A stretch of DNA of 63,303 nt, from NCBI GenBank assembly GCA_042569905.1, contig JBHPHA010000004.1, forward strand, positions 1-63,303. The letters run 5' to 3'. The stretch comes from JBHPHA01 sp042569905 (lineage in GTDB: Bacteria; Patescibacteriota; Minisyncoccia; Moranbacterales; UBA9337). The notes beneath the pieces were generated by a model. The model did not search any database. It was not told where the DNA came from and saw only the letters and a program-made list of their open reading frames with translations. The translations under genes were made by a program, and so were the position numbers. This document shows, in pieces, positions 34,480 through 42,887 of the stretch; within the stretch, counting starts at the first letter, position 1; the number at the start of each line of letters is the position of its first letter.

Positions 34480-34998
34480 ATGAGGACTAAATTATTAGCC
34501 ATTATCTACATTGCAATCCTAGGAGTCATCGTGTACTGGGGGTACCCCGTCATCAAAGACAGGTATTTTACCCCCTCCACCGAGGGCGAGGAAGTAAAAG
34601 AATCCTTTCTAGAAAAATTTCAAAAACAAGATTCAGAAGACGAATCATTTGACGAAGATGAAGATTCTTCAGATGAAGACATAGAAAAAGTTGAGTACCT
34701 CGAAATCACCAACCAAGACTGCGATGGTGAATGCAAAGATTTCGAAGAAACAACTGACATTGAGTATTGCAAACAAGTCTGTGGACTCGCACCCACCACT
34801 CAACCAGAAACACTCCTAGAACCAGAAGCCAAGGAAGTCTGTGACGATCTAGATAAACTCAAAAGAGATTATTGCCTAAAAGACACGGCAGTAAAGAAAA
34901 TGGATTTTTCTCTCTGCGAAAAAATTGAAGATAAAAAGATTAAGGAAACCTGTCAAAACAGAATTACTGAAGATATATTAAATGGAGACGGACACTAA
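34480..34998 (+). CDS. Membrane-anchored acidic Cys-rich protein
   Basis: Not assigned to a family. A 172-aa protein with one N-terminal TM (LLAIIYIAILGVIVYWGY), a strongly acidic linker (about residues 50-70, DESFDEDEDSSDEDIE) and a C-terminal region with eight Cys, including paired spacings (DCDGEC, YCKQVC) and a SLCEKIEDKKIKETC segment typical of small disulfide-bonded modules. It probably faces outside. It is 4 bp downstream of the SpoIID gene, so the two act together; the acidic region could contact the basic Lys/Tyr domain of its partner, which is inference. Confidence 0.7.
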   Translation: MRTKLLAIIYIAILGVIVYWGYPVIKDRYFTPSTEGEEVKESFLEKFQKQDSEDESFDEDEDSSDEDIEKVEYLEITNQDCDGECKDFEETTDIEYCKQVCGLAPTTQPETLLEPEAKEVCDDLDKLKRDYCLKDTAVKKMDFSLCEKIEDKKIKETCQNRITEDILNGDGH

Positions 34999-35065
34999 AA
35001 CCCCTCCCCCTCTGTCGTTTTAGATTTGGCTATGCGAGATTTCTAGAGAGGTCTATTAAAATTAT

Positions 35066-35094
35066 TTGCGAAAACGAAATAACAACTGTATAAT
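35066..35094 (+). promoter_or_regulatory. Promoter of the UDP-HexNAc dehydrogenase gene
   Basis: TTGCGA (35066-35071), 17-nt spacer, TATAAT (35089-35094), 44 bp before the ATG. Confidence 0.65.
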
Positions 35095-35138
35095 TTACCT
35101 GTGTAATTTATACAAATAAATATTTAAAGAATTGTTTT

Positions 35139-36413
35139 ATGAAAAAAGAAACTGTATGCGTTCTTGGACTAGGATATGTTGGACTACCTTTAGCTGTGCA
35201 ATGTGCTCTAAAAGGATATGAGGTTTATGGATTAGACAATGATGAATCAAAAATAGAAAAAATTAACAAAGGAGAGAGTCCAATTGAAGAAAAATTCTTG
35301 GACCTAAATTTACCAAAAGTAAATATCAATGCTGGCTCTGATGCTAGCGTAATCAAAAAATCAGACATCGTTTTAATCTGCGTTCCCACTCCAATTGATG
35401 AAAAATTCTACCCTGACCTAGGTCCAGTTAGAGGCGCCGTTAACACTGTTATTGAAAACCTAAATAAAGGACAGCTAGTTGTTGTTGAATCAACTATCAA
35501 CCCAGGAGTTTGTGAAGAGGTTGTTGAGCCGTTATTCAAAGAAAAAGGACTTGAGGTTGGAAAAGATTATGAACTATCTCATTGTCCAGAAAGAATTAAT
35601 CCAGGAGACAAAGTCTGGAACGTGACCAACATCCCTCGTGTAGTTGGATCATTTACGGAAGAAGGACTAAAGAAGTCTACGGAGTTCTATGAAAAAATCA
35701 TTGACGGTGACATTCGTCCGATGAAATCAATTCGTGAAGCAGAAGCCACCAAAGTTGTTGAAAATTCGTTTAGAGACATCAACATTGCTTTCGTAAACGA
35801 ACTTGCAAAATCTTTTGACAAGATGGATATCGATGTTGTTGATGTGATTAAAGGGGCTTCAACAAAACCTTTCGCATTTATGCCTCACTGGCCAACTTGC
35901 GGAGTTGGAGGTCACTGCATTCCAGTTGACCCATATTACCTAATCGAGAGAGCAAAATTAGCTGGATTTGATCACAAATTCCTAAGAGCAGCTCGAGCTA
36001 TCAATAACTCAATGCCTGGATACACTGTTGAACTTTTGCAAGATGCTCTTAACAAAATCAAGATGCCTCTTAATGGAACAAAGGTAGCAGTACTTGGCCT
36101 TTCTTACAAAGCTAATGTAGACGACCTGAGAGAAACTCCTGCATTTGAAATCATCAATGACATCAAAAAGCATGGTGGAGAAACTTTTGTTTTTGATCCA
36201 TTCTTCCCTGATATGTCAGATGTTAAGTCAGTCGAAGAGGCACTTGAAAAAGCTGACGCACTTGTTGTCATCACTAATCATGATGAATTCACAGAAATTA
36301 ACCCTGCTCTTCTAGAAAAACACAATATTCAAGTTATAGTTGATGGAAAAAATTGCCTTGATAAAGAAGCAATCGATAAAACAGAAATTACCTACAAAGG
36401 AATCGGGAGATAG
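35139..36413 (+). CDS. Nucleotide sugar dehydrogenase (UDP-HexNAc 6-dehydrogenase, WecC/WbpA-like)
   Basis: A 424-aa NAD-dependent enzyme oxidising C6 of a UDP-sugar to the uronic acid in two steps. NAD-binding VCVLGLGYVGLPLAVQCA, central ESTINPGVCEEVVEP, ATKVVENSFRDINIAFVNEL, and the catalytic Cys motif CGVGGHCIPVDPYYLIERA. The HCIPVDPYY form is typical of the UDP-ManNAc/GlcNAc dehydrogenases rather than UDP-glucose dehydrogenase (compare 39010, with GGSCFPKD). Single gene with promoter and terminator. Confidence 0.9.
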   Translation: MKKETVCVLGLGYVGLPLAVQCALKGYEVYGLDNDESKIEKINKGESPIEEKFLDLNLPKVNINAGSDASVIKKSDIVLICVPTPIDEKFYPDLGPVRGAVNTVIENLNKGQLVVVESTINPGVCEEVVEPLFKEKGLEVGKDYELSHCPERINPGDKVWNVTNIPRVVGSFTEEGLKKSTEFYEKIIDGDIRPMKSIREAEATKVVENSFRDINIAFVNELAKSFDKMDIDVVDVIKGASTKPFAFMPHWPTCGVGGHCIPVDPYYLIERAKLAGFDHKFLRAARAINNSMPGYTVELLQDALNKIKMPLNGTKVAVLGLSYKANVDDLRETPAFEIINDIKKHGGETFVFDPFFPDMSDVKSVEEALEKADALVVITNHDEFTEINPALLEKHNIQVIVDGKNCLDKEAIDKTEITYKGIGR

Positions 36414-36435
36414 TTACCAGAGTTGAGAAATGAGA

Positions 36436-36480
36436 AAAACATAACCCTAGCTTGTTATTCCGGAAGATATATTTTTCAAC
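36436..36480. repeat. Intergenic direct repeat, copy 1
   Basis: About 45 bp containing CTTGTTATTCCGGAAGATAT; a second copy lies 141 bp downstream with few mismatches. Part of the 541-bp gene-free gap 36414-36955. Confidence 0.6.
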
Positions 36481-36512
36481 TTGAGGTACGAAGCTTGAGA
36501 CTAAATAAATAG

Positions 36513-36540
36513 AAAACAGGCCCACACGAGGTCTGTTTTT
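36513..36540 (+). terminator. Terminator of the UDP-HexNAc dehydrogenase gene
   Basis: AAAACAGgCC / GGtCTGTTTT hairpin followed by a T-run, 100 bp after the stop. Confidence 0.7.
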
Positions 36541-36576
36541 TTATTAATCTTAAATAATAGAGAGTGTATAAGTAAA

Positions 36577-36621
36577 AAAACATAATCCCATCTTGTCATT
36601 CCGGAAGATATCTTTTTCAAA
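36577..36621. repeat. Intergenic direct repeat, copy 2
   Basis: Contains CTTGTCATTCCGGAAGATAT, nearly identical to copy 1. A TATCCGGAATCC sequence follows at about 36650. Confidence 0.6.
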
Positions 36622-36774
36622 ACGAAGAATGAGTTTTAGAAAAATAGTCTATCCGGAATCCATCCTTACTTGGTCACAGTGACTAACTATAATCTGAAGC
36701 TGATATTAAATGAATCCCAGATAAACACAGGCTAAAACCTAATACTTATCACCATCAGCCTAGCGTCGCTTGTC

Positions 36775-36795
36775 ATCATGAAACAAATTCAGGAT
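36775..36795. repeat. Short REP-like palindrome
   Basis: ATCATGAA-ACAAA-TTCAGGAT preceded by TTGTC. Related to the palindrome ATCCTGAA-CTTGT-TTCAGGAT found inside a gene at 45013-45033. Confidence 0.5.
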
Positions 36796-36829
36796 GAGAC
36801 GATTTTTAGTATTATTGAAAAATACTCAT

Positions 36830-36857
36830 TTAAATACCTATTTAAATAGGTATTTAA
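36830..36857. promoter_or_regulatory. 28-bp perfect palindrome upstream of the UDP-xylose synthase gene
   Basis: Uninterrupted dyad TTAAATACCTATTT/AAATAGGTATTTAA, 60 bp before the -10 box of the next gene. Possible operator. The rest of the gap 36414-36955 shows only repeats, a terminator and a promoter. Confidence 0.5.
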
Positions 36858-36917
36858 TTACACATCGCTCCTTTCAAAAAAAATGACTATTATCTCACAT
36901 CCCGACTCTAATTATGG

Positions 36918-36923
36918 TATAAT
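36918..36923 (+). promoter_or_regulatory. -10 box (TGG-extended) of the UDP-xylose synthase gene
   Basis: TATAAT preceded by TATGG, about 32 bp before the ATG at 36956. No clear -35. Confidence 0.5.
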
Positions 36924-36955
36924 AAAAAAATAATAATCAAAAAAATAAAAACAAT

Positions 36956-37897
36956 ATGAAAATTCTAGTTACCGGAGGAGCAGGATTTGTTGGCTCTCAT
37001 CTTTGCGAAAGACTTCTCAATGAAGGACATGAGGTTCTATGTCTTGATAATTTCTTCACAGGAAATAAGGAGAATGTTGCGAAGCTTTTGAACAACAAAA
37101 AATTCGAATTAATCAGACATGACATTTCTCTGCCACTCTACATTGAAATAGACCAAATCTACAATCTTGCCTGTCCAGCTTCCCCACCTCACTACCAACA
37201 CGACCCAATACATACCATGAAAACATCTGTTTTTGGAGCTCTCAATATGCTCGGACTCGCAAAAAGAACTGGAGCAAGAATTCTGCAAGCCTCCACTTCG
37301 GAAGTCTACGGTGACCCTGAAGTTCACCCGCAGCCAGAAAGTTACTGGGGGAAAGTAAATCCAATCGGAATCCGCTCTTGTTATGACGAAGGTAAACGAT
37401 GCGCTGAAACGCTCTTCTTTGATTATAATCGTGAACATGATGTAGACATCAAGGTAATACGAATTTTCAACACCTACGGTCCAAATATGCACCCTAACGA
37501 CGGAAGAGTTGTTTCGAATTTCATCATCCAAGCACTTCAGGATCAAGACATTACAATTTATGGAGATGGGTCTCAAACAAGGAGCTTCCAATATGTCGAT
37601 AACCTCATCGACGGAATGACAAAGATGATGAAAAGTGAAGACTTTACAGGACCAGTAAACCTTGGAAACCCAGATGAATTCACTATCAAGGAACTAGCTC
37701 AAAAAGTTCTTGAGATGCTTCCAGAAAGCAAAAGTAAAATCATATTCAAAGACCTCCCTTCTGACGACCCTAAACAAAGAAAACCAAACATCTCTCTTGC
37801 AAAAGAAAAATTAGACTGGGAACCGAACATTAAACTTGAACAAGGTTTAGAAAAAACAATTGAATATTTTAAAAAAGTATTAGAAACTCAAAAATAA
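36956..37897 (+). CDS. UDP-glucuronate decarboxylase (UDP-xylose synthase)-like SDR
   Basis: A 313-aa extended SDR that converts UDP-glucuronate to UDP-xylose using bound NAD. NAD motif VTGGAGFVGSHLCERLL, LDNFFTGNKENV, the UXS-typical NLACPASPPHYQHDPI, STSEVYGDPEVHPQPESYWG, catalytic YDEGKRCAETL (YxxxK) and IFNTYGPNMHPNDGRVVSNF. These blocks are near diagnostic for the UXS group. Its substrate would come from the UDP-glucose dehydrogenase at 39010. The phosphoesterase gene starts 1 bp after it. Confidence 0.92.
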   Translation: MKILVTGGAGFVGSHLCERLLNEGHEVLCLDNFFTGNKENVAKLLNNKKFELIRHDISLPLYIEIDQIYNLACPASPPHYQHDPIHTMKTSVFGALNMLGLAKRTGARILQASTSEVYGDPEVHPQPESYWGKVNPIGIRSCYDEGKRCAETLFFDYNREHDVDIKVIRIFNTYGPNMHPNDGRVVSNFIIQALQDQDITIYGDGSQTRSFQYVDNLIDGMTKMMKSEDFTGPVNLGNPDEFTIKELAQKVLEMLPESKSKIIFKDLPSDDPKQRKPNISLAKEKLDWEPNIKLEQGLEKTIEYFKKVLETQK

Positions 37898-37898
37898 A

Positions 37899-38828
37899 AT
37901 GAAGAAAAAAATAGCCTATTTTTCCATAGCACTATTCCCAATTCTTCTTGCTGCTTCATTTGGGTTAAAAAACATCTCCTCCTCGGAAGGACAAAATTCC
38001 GCTACTGCTTCAGTAGTGAATGAATCATTTTCATTTGTGGTCATTGGTGATACTGAGAGAGAAAAAGACTCTAACGGCTTCAGTAATGATGCACTCTCCG
38101 TATTCAATAAAGCGCGAGAGCTTCAACCAGATCTGGTATTTTTTACAGGCGACATCATCACCATCTCATATGTATCACTATCCGAAGGCTATCGAAGGAT
38201 TAAAAACATTAAACATGTTATTGATTCATACTTCGGACAAATCCCCTACTATTTTACACTAGGTCACCACGATGTTGATTGCGGCCCTAGATGTGCTGCA
38301 TACTGGAGTCAAATATTTTTCAATAAAACTCCTGAAGAAGCAATGGGGGATAAACTTTATGCATCTTTTGATCACAACAATACTCATTTTGTTCTACTTT
38401 CCAATGAATATCCACTAAAACATTCTCTTGAACAAGAGCAACTCAACTGGCTCGACCAAGACCTTGCCGCTACAGACAAAAGATACAAAATCGTACTTAT
38501 GCATGTTCCCCCAGTAACTTTCTTTGGAAAGTCTGCCAACAATTGCCATGACATGAGTTGCAGTGAACCAGCACGGTCTCAACTCATTTCGATTCTTCAA
38601 AAACATTCCGTTGACTTGGTCATTTCTGGCCACGAACACCTTTTTGATCACAAAATCGAAAATGGAATTCACTATGTTCTCAGCGGAAACGCCTCAGGAA
38701 GTGACCCTCGCTACAAAAATACACTCGCGGGTAAAAATTTCCTGCAGGTACTAGTCACCAACTACGGAATTACCCTCCGAGCCATCACCGACACAGGAGA
38801 AGTAATAAAAGAAATTAAAATAAAATAA
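37899..38828 (+). CDS. Exported calcineurin-like metallophosphoesterase
   Basis: A 309-aa secreted or membrane-anchored phosphoesterase. N-terminal hydrophobic segment (about 5-23). Metal-site motifs in order: FVVIGDTERE (where families usually show GDxH), VFFTGDII, LGHHDVDCG (GNHD-like), VLMHVPPVT and VISGHEHLFDHK. The Cys pairs (VDCGPRCA, NNCHDMSCSE) fit an extracytoplasmic location. It starts 1 bp after the UDP-xylose synthase stop, so the two are co-expressed. Substrate unknown; it might hydrolyse glycan-linked phosphate or a nucleotide sugar. Confidence 0.85.
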   Translation: MKKKIAYFSIALFPILLAASFGLKNISSSEGQNSATASVVNESFSFVVIGDTEREKDSNGFSNDALSVFNKARELQPDLVFFTGDIITISYVSLSEGYRRIKNIKHVIDSYFGQIPYYFTLGHHDVDCGPRCAAYWSQIFFNKTPEEAMGDKLYASFDHNNTHFVLLSNEYPLKHSLEQEQLNWLDQDLAATDKRYKIVLMHVPPVTFFGKSANNCHDMSCSEPARSQLISILQKHSVDLVISGHEHLFDHKIENGIHYVLSGNASGSDPRYKNTLAGKNFLQVLVTNYGITLRAITDTGEVIKEIKIK

Positions 38829-38851
38829 ACCCATCAAAAAAGAAACGGGTC

Positions 38852-38877
38852 CTCCTCCCCTTTTCAAAGGGGAGGAG
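38852..38877. repeat. GC-rich palindrome CTCCTCCCC...GGGGAGGAG
   Basis: Perfect 12-bp stem with a 2-nt loop, and an outer partly complementary pair (AAACGggtCCTCC and GGAGGgatTTCGTTT). There is no T-run, so it looks like a REP-type repeat rather than a terminator. Confidence 0.55.
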
Positions 38878-38946
38878 TTAGAGGAGGGATTTCGTTTGAA
38901 ATAGTAACTATTTACACCATCCTTAATCCGCTATCTCAATATACAA

Positions 38947-38978
38947 AAAAGAGTTTTGCAATTTTGCAAAACTCTTTT
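38947..38978. terminator. Bidirectional terminator between convergent genes
   Basis: AAAAGAGTTTTGCAA/TTGCAAAACTCTTTT, an A-run on one side and T-run on the other. It serves both the phosphoesterase (+) and UDP-glucose dehydrogenase (-) genes. Confidence 0.85.
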
Positions 38979-39009
38979 GTTTTTTGTTGTTCATAGAAAA
39001 ACACTCAGC

Positions 39010-40332
39010 TCAGCTTCTTCCGACACCTACATATCTAAATCCATGAATCTTGACCACCTCAGGGTCATAGACATTTCGAAGATCAATGAAGACCGGTTTA
39101 CCAGTATTCATAAGACCCTTAATCTTTTCAAAGTCCAATGCGCGAAATTCATTCCATTCCGTCATAAGGACTATGGCGTCTGTTCCCTCACAAGCACCAT
39201 AAGCATCTTCAACGTACTGCAAAGACCGGGACTCTTCAAGAATCTTCCTGCATTCATTTACTCCTTCTGGATCATACGCCCTAATCAAAGCTCCTTTATT
39301 GATCAATTCGGGCATGATAGTCAAAGAAGCAGAATCACGCATGTCATCCGTCTTTGGCTTAAATGTAAGCCCCAGAATAGCAATTATTTTGCCTCTCTCA
39401 GACCCTCCCAATGCCTTACGAATCTTCATAATCATTCTTGCTTTCTGAGCTTTATTAGCTTCAACAGTGGCCTCAACAAGTCGAAGAGGAACTCCATGCT
39501 CCTGAGCAACACTCAAAAGTGCCACAGTGTCCTTTGGAAAACAAGATCCGCCATATCCTGGTCCAGGGTGCAAAAATTTGTCCCCAATCCTTTTATCCAT
39601 TCCCATTGCTCTCAAAACATCCGTAGCGTTAGCACTAACCACCTCACAAAGATTTGCGAGTTCGTTAGCAAAAGTTATCTTCGTAGCCAAAAATGCATTA
39701 GCTCCATACTTACAAACTTCTGCGCTTCGAATGTCAGTGAAAACGAAATGGGTTCCATTAGTGTAAAGAACGCTATAAACCTCTTTCATAACGGAAACGG
39801 CATCATTAGAATCCGTACCAATAACAACGCGATTCGGCTTCATAAAATCACCAACAGCTTCGCCTTCCCGCAAAAACTCAGGATTGGAAACAATACTGAA
39901 ATCAGCAGAGGGATTAGCGCCACGCACAATTTCCTTCACCTGATCCCCCGTTCCAACTGGAACAGTGCTTTTATCCACAATAACAGTGTGGTGATTGCCC
40001 AAATTTTCAGCAATCTGCCGAGCAGCTGTATAGACATACCTCATGTTAGCGTAACCATCCCCTCGCTTACTATCTGGAGTCCCTACAGCAATAAAAACAA
40101 CTTGAACATCCTCAACATCAGAAATATCAGTTGAAAAACTAAGTGTTTTCTTCCCATAATTCTTTTTCACCAAATCGTCCAGACCTGGCTCAAAAATTGG
40201 AATCACACCCTTTTTAAGGCTTTCAATTTTCTCCTCATCAATATCAATACAAATGACATTGTGACCAAAATCAGAAAGACATGCACCAGTCACAAGTCCA
40301 ACATATCCAGTTCCAATTACTGCAATCTTCAT
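39010..40332 (-). CDS. UDP-glucose 6-dehydrogenase
   Basis: A 440-aa NAD-dependent enzyme giving UDP-glucuronate. NAD motif IAVIGTGYVGLVTGACLSD, VDKSTVPVGTGD, NPEFLREGEAVGDF, catalytic Cys in GPGYGGSCFPKDTVALL and ILGLTFKPKTDDMRDSAS. These are typical of the bacterial UGD group. It can feed the UDP-xylose synthase at 36956. A strong SD (AAGGAAGGTGAT) precedes the ATG, unlike most neighbours. The stop is TGA, one of several that show TGA is a stop in this genome. Confidence 0.94.
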   Translation of the reverse strand: MKIAVIGTGYVGLVTGACLSDFGHNVICIDIDEEKIESLKKGVIPIFEPGLDDLVKKNYGKKTLSFSTDISDVEDVQVVFIAVGTPDSKRGDGYANMRYVYTAARQIAENLGNHHTVIVDKSTVPVGTGDQVKEIVRGANPSADFSIVSNPEFLREGEAVGDFMKPNRVVIGTDSNDAVSVMKEVYSVLYTNGTHFVFTDIRSAEVCKYGANAFLATKITFANELANLCEVVSANATDVLRAMGMDKRIGDKFLHPGPGYGGSCFPKDTVALLSVAQEHGVPLRLVEATVEANKAQKARMIMKIRKALGGSERGKIIAILGLTFKPKTDDMRDSASLTIMPELINKGALIRAYDPEGVNECRKILEESRSLQYVEDAYGACEGTDAIVLMTEWNEFRALDFEKIKGLMNTGKPVFIDLRNVYDPEVVKIHGFRYVGVGRS

Positions 40333-40405
40333 AACATCACCTTCCTTTTATGAATGTTTTTTCAAAAAACTTTTTCTTTACTATATCAAAGAACCACTTA
40401 AAATG

Positions 40406-40744
40406 CTAATTTTTCACTCTCTTTTCCTCCATTCTAATCTCATACACGCCCATTACAACAGCCATTATCAAAAAATAATACACATATATAGCAAATTCAT
40501 CAGCCCTTTTCACATTTCCGAGTATCATCATAAACACAGCTAATACCAAGAAAAACAAAGCAGGAATTGCCAAATAACGACTCGATACGGGTCGCAGTAT
40601 GATTCCCACAAAAACAGTGAAAATCAAAACCTCCATATTATTCCATCCCAGAAAAATACCTACTAAAATTGCTCCAGACAAAAAAGTCAGATCAACTTTA
40701 TTTTTTTTCAAAAACTCAACTATTTTATCTTTTTCTTTTACCAT
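40406..40744 (-). CDS. Small polytopic membrane protein
   Basis: Not recognised. A 112-aa protein with about four membrane segments (LTFLSGAILVGIFLGW, LIFTVFVGIILRPV, LAIPALFFLVLAVFMMIL and IYVYYFLIMAVVMGVY) and a basic C-terminus. It overlaps the end of the 719-aa GT-C-like gene by 20 bp and so is translationally coupled to it. It may be an accessory of the glycan machinery. Confidence 0.7.
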   Translation of the reverse strand: MVKEKDKIVEFLKKNKVDLTFLSGAILVGIFLGWNNMEVLIFTVFVGIILRPVSSRYLAIPALFFLVLAVFMMILGNVKRADEFAIYVYYFLIMAVVMGVYEIRMEEKRVKN

Positions 40745-42884
40745 AGAGATATAAAATTACATATACACATATTACTACAAAACCAAATAAAGACAAGTAC
40801 GCTCCCCAATAAAAAACTTTCATCGGAAAATACTCAATCACAATCTCACCATTCCTCATATCCTCTTTTAATTTCCACCCATTAGCATATCCTAAAGATT
40901 TCACCCCTTTTAATCTCTCTTTTGAATTGTCACTCACGAAATATGCTCTCCAATTAGAGTCATATGGTTCATTTAGAGATACGTAACCCATTCCGTCACT
41001 AGCTTCAAAATCAATAACGAACTTCTTGGGGTTTACCTCCCTGTAATTCAATGAACTATGAATCTCCTTGACTTCATCAAAATTCTTCATTATCCCCAAC
41101 GGACCATTTCCTAGAGAAATATTTTCTTTATGAGCAAACACTTGCGGCAATCGATACTTACTATTCAATTCATATAGATCAAAATACTCATTCGAACGAA
41201 CTTTAGAGATAGCCCTTACTCGCTCTAAATACTCAATCTTTTCCAAGGACTGATCCAGAAAACGCTTACTCACATCCTTGTGATAAATGATGTATTTCAC
41301 ATTAAAGACACCTAGCAATTCCGCCATCCATTCTGGATCGACCGGTAGCTCATTGAAATCCTTAGCGAAAAGCCATTGATTAAAATAGAAGCCATTAGGA
41401 CTAATTGCCTTTTTATCATACAGCAAGTGGGTCACATCAGCACCTTGCAATTGCCACTTCGGATAATTTACCCACCCGATACTTCCAATCACATTATATG
41501 GCAAGGAAGCAATCTTCACATCCTCTTTGTCGTCATTAATCAACGACTGAATCTCATAATATTCATCTGGAATATCCACCAAAAAACTATACTTTGCCCC
41601 TTGATAATCTTTATGCTTTTTATTAGCTAAAATGAAACTTGTGTCTTGCTGAATCTTACCCGCAAAAAATGGAGCGGGAGTCATTAGAATTATCAAAAAA
41701 GCAACGACTACTATCTTATAATGCCTCTTTCCCTTACTTTGCAAGAAAAATACAAGCAACAATACCGCTAAAATAAACGGAGTAAATATTGCCAATTTTT
41801 CATAACCCCTAAGTGTGTTTAATCCTGGGAGTTGAAACAAAAAATTATTAATCTTTTCAAAAGGAAATCGAACCTTAGATATTAGCATCACAAAAAATAC
41901 CAAGACTGCAAAAAAAGACCAATACATTTTTTGATATTCCTTTTTCTTTTTTTGCCACAAAGAAATAAGAATTATCACAACAGGAAGCAATGTTAATAGA
42001 CTAAATAAGTCCTTCAAAAAAACAAACCTTTCATAAGGAAAATTCAAAGGAAAAAAATATTTATTATTAAACTGCTCTAATCTAAGAATATTAATAATAG
42101 AATTAGATGTGTGCTGAATCCACCATTTTAAATCCAATATATTCCCACCACTCAAGCTAGCTACTCCTGACTTAGCCTGAGAAAGAATCGGTAAAATCCA
42201 ATATCCGTTAATCAAAATCGAAAAAGAAAAAACTATCCCAAGTTTCTTAAAAAGACTCTTTTCCATTTTCACGCCCCCAATCAAAGACAAAGCCACTGTC
42301 AGTGCCAAAAGGAAAACAAGCAGTGCAATTGCAAAGGCAGGATTTCCAAAACCAGATGAAGCTAACAGTAAAGATAGACAAAACAAAGCTCCATAAATAA
42401 GCTTTTGAGATCTCAAAAACGCAATATACAGCCCCACAATTAACGGTATAAACGCATATAATATCTGATAATACGAATACCCCCAAGAATATGTAAAGAC
42501 ATATAGCGTATACAAGTTCAGAGCATAGAAAAGAGAAACAAAAACTGCAATAAATTCGCTAGGTTTTTTGAAAACTATTTTTGAAAAAATATAGAATGAT
42601 GAATATGAAATAAAGATAAACAACCCGAGATACCAGGAAAGCTGACTTGTTTCACTAACTCCAACCTTATCCAAGAGATAAAAAACACCATAAAACAATG
42701 AGGCTCTCCCCTGCCATTCATAAAAATTATCCCTAAAGCTATGCTTAAGATTAATAAATTGAAAAGTGTCCTCTCCAGCAATAATGCGCCCATCCGGAAA
42801 TAGGTTCACAAAAATAACCCATGACAGAATCACTACTCCTATTAAAAACCATTTATGTTTCCTAATTTTATCTAAAATATCCAT
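40725..42884 (-). CDS. Large polytopic GT-C-like membrane protein
   Basis: A 719-aa protein: about 11-12 membrane helices in the first 400 residues with an early external acidic motif (GRIIAGEDTFQFINL), then an external beta-rich domain and a last C-terminal TM. The pattern resembles AftD/DUF3367-like arabinofuranosyltransferases and related GT-C enzymes that use polyprenyl-phosphate sugars outside the membrane. The C-terminal part (DSNWRAYFVSD, SLGYANGWKL, FPMKVFYWGAYLS) matches the tail of the 868-aa protein at 44443, so they are paralogues. Donor and acceptor unknown. Confidence 0.7.
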   Translation of the reverse strand: MDILDKIRKHKWFLIGVVILSWVIFVNLFPDGRIIAGEDTFQFINLKHSFRDNFYEWQGRASLFYGVFYLLDKVGVSETSQLSWYLGLFIFISYSSFYIFSKIVFKKPSEFIAVFVSLFYALNLYTLYVFTYSWGYSYYQILYAFIPLIVGLYIAFLRSQKLIYGALFCLSLLLASSGFGNPAFAIALLVFLLALTVALSLIGGVKMEKSLFKKLGIVFSFSILINGYWILPILSQAKSGVASLSGGNILDLKWWIQHTSNSIINILRLEQFNNKYFFPLNFPYERFVFLKDLFSLLTLLPVVIILISLWQKKKKEYQKMYWSFFAVLVFFVMLISKVRFPFEKINNFLFQLPGLNTLRGYEKLAIFTPFILAVLLLVFFLQSKGKRHYKIVVVAFLIILMTPAPFFAGKIQQDTSFILANKKHKDYQGAKYSFLVDIPDEYYEIQSLINDDKEDVKIASLPYNVIGSIGWVNYPKWQLQGADVTHLLYDKKAISPNGFYFNQWLFAKDFNELPVDPEWMAELLGVFNVKYIIYHKDVSKRFLDQSLEKIEYLERVRAISKVRSNEYFDLYELNSKYRLPQVFAHKENISLGNGPLGIMKNFDEVKEIHSSLNYREVNPKKFVIDFEASDGMGYVSLNEPYDSNWRAYFVSDNSKERLKGVKSLGYANGWKLKEDMRNGEIVIEYFPMKVFYWGAYLSLFGFVVICVYVILYLYGKRKR

Positions 42885-42887
42885 ATT

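Noticed and set aside
37109..37591. Minus-strand 160-codon open frame
   Set aside because: Shadow of the UDP-xylose synthase gene; no SD, promoter or protein motif.
38956..40134. Plus-strand 392-codon open frame
   Set aside because: It is entirely antisense to the well-supported UDP-glucose dehydrogenase gene and has no recognisable protein motifs.
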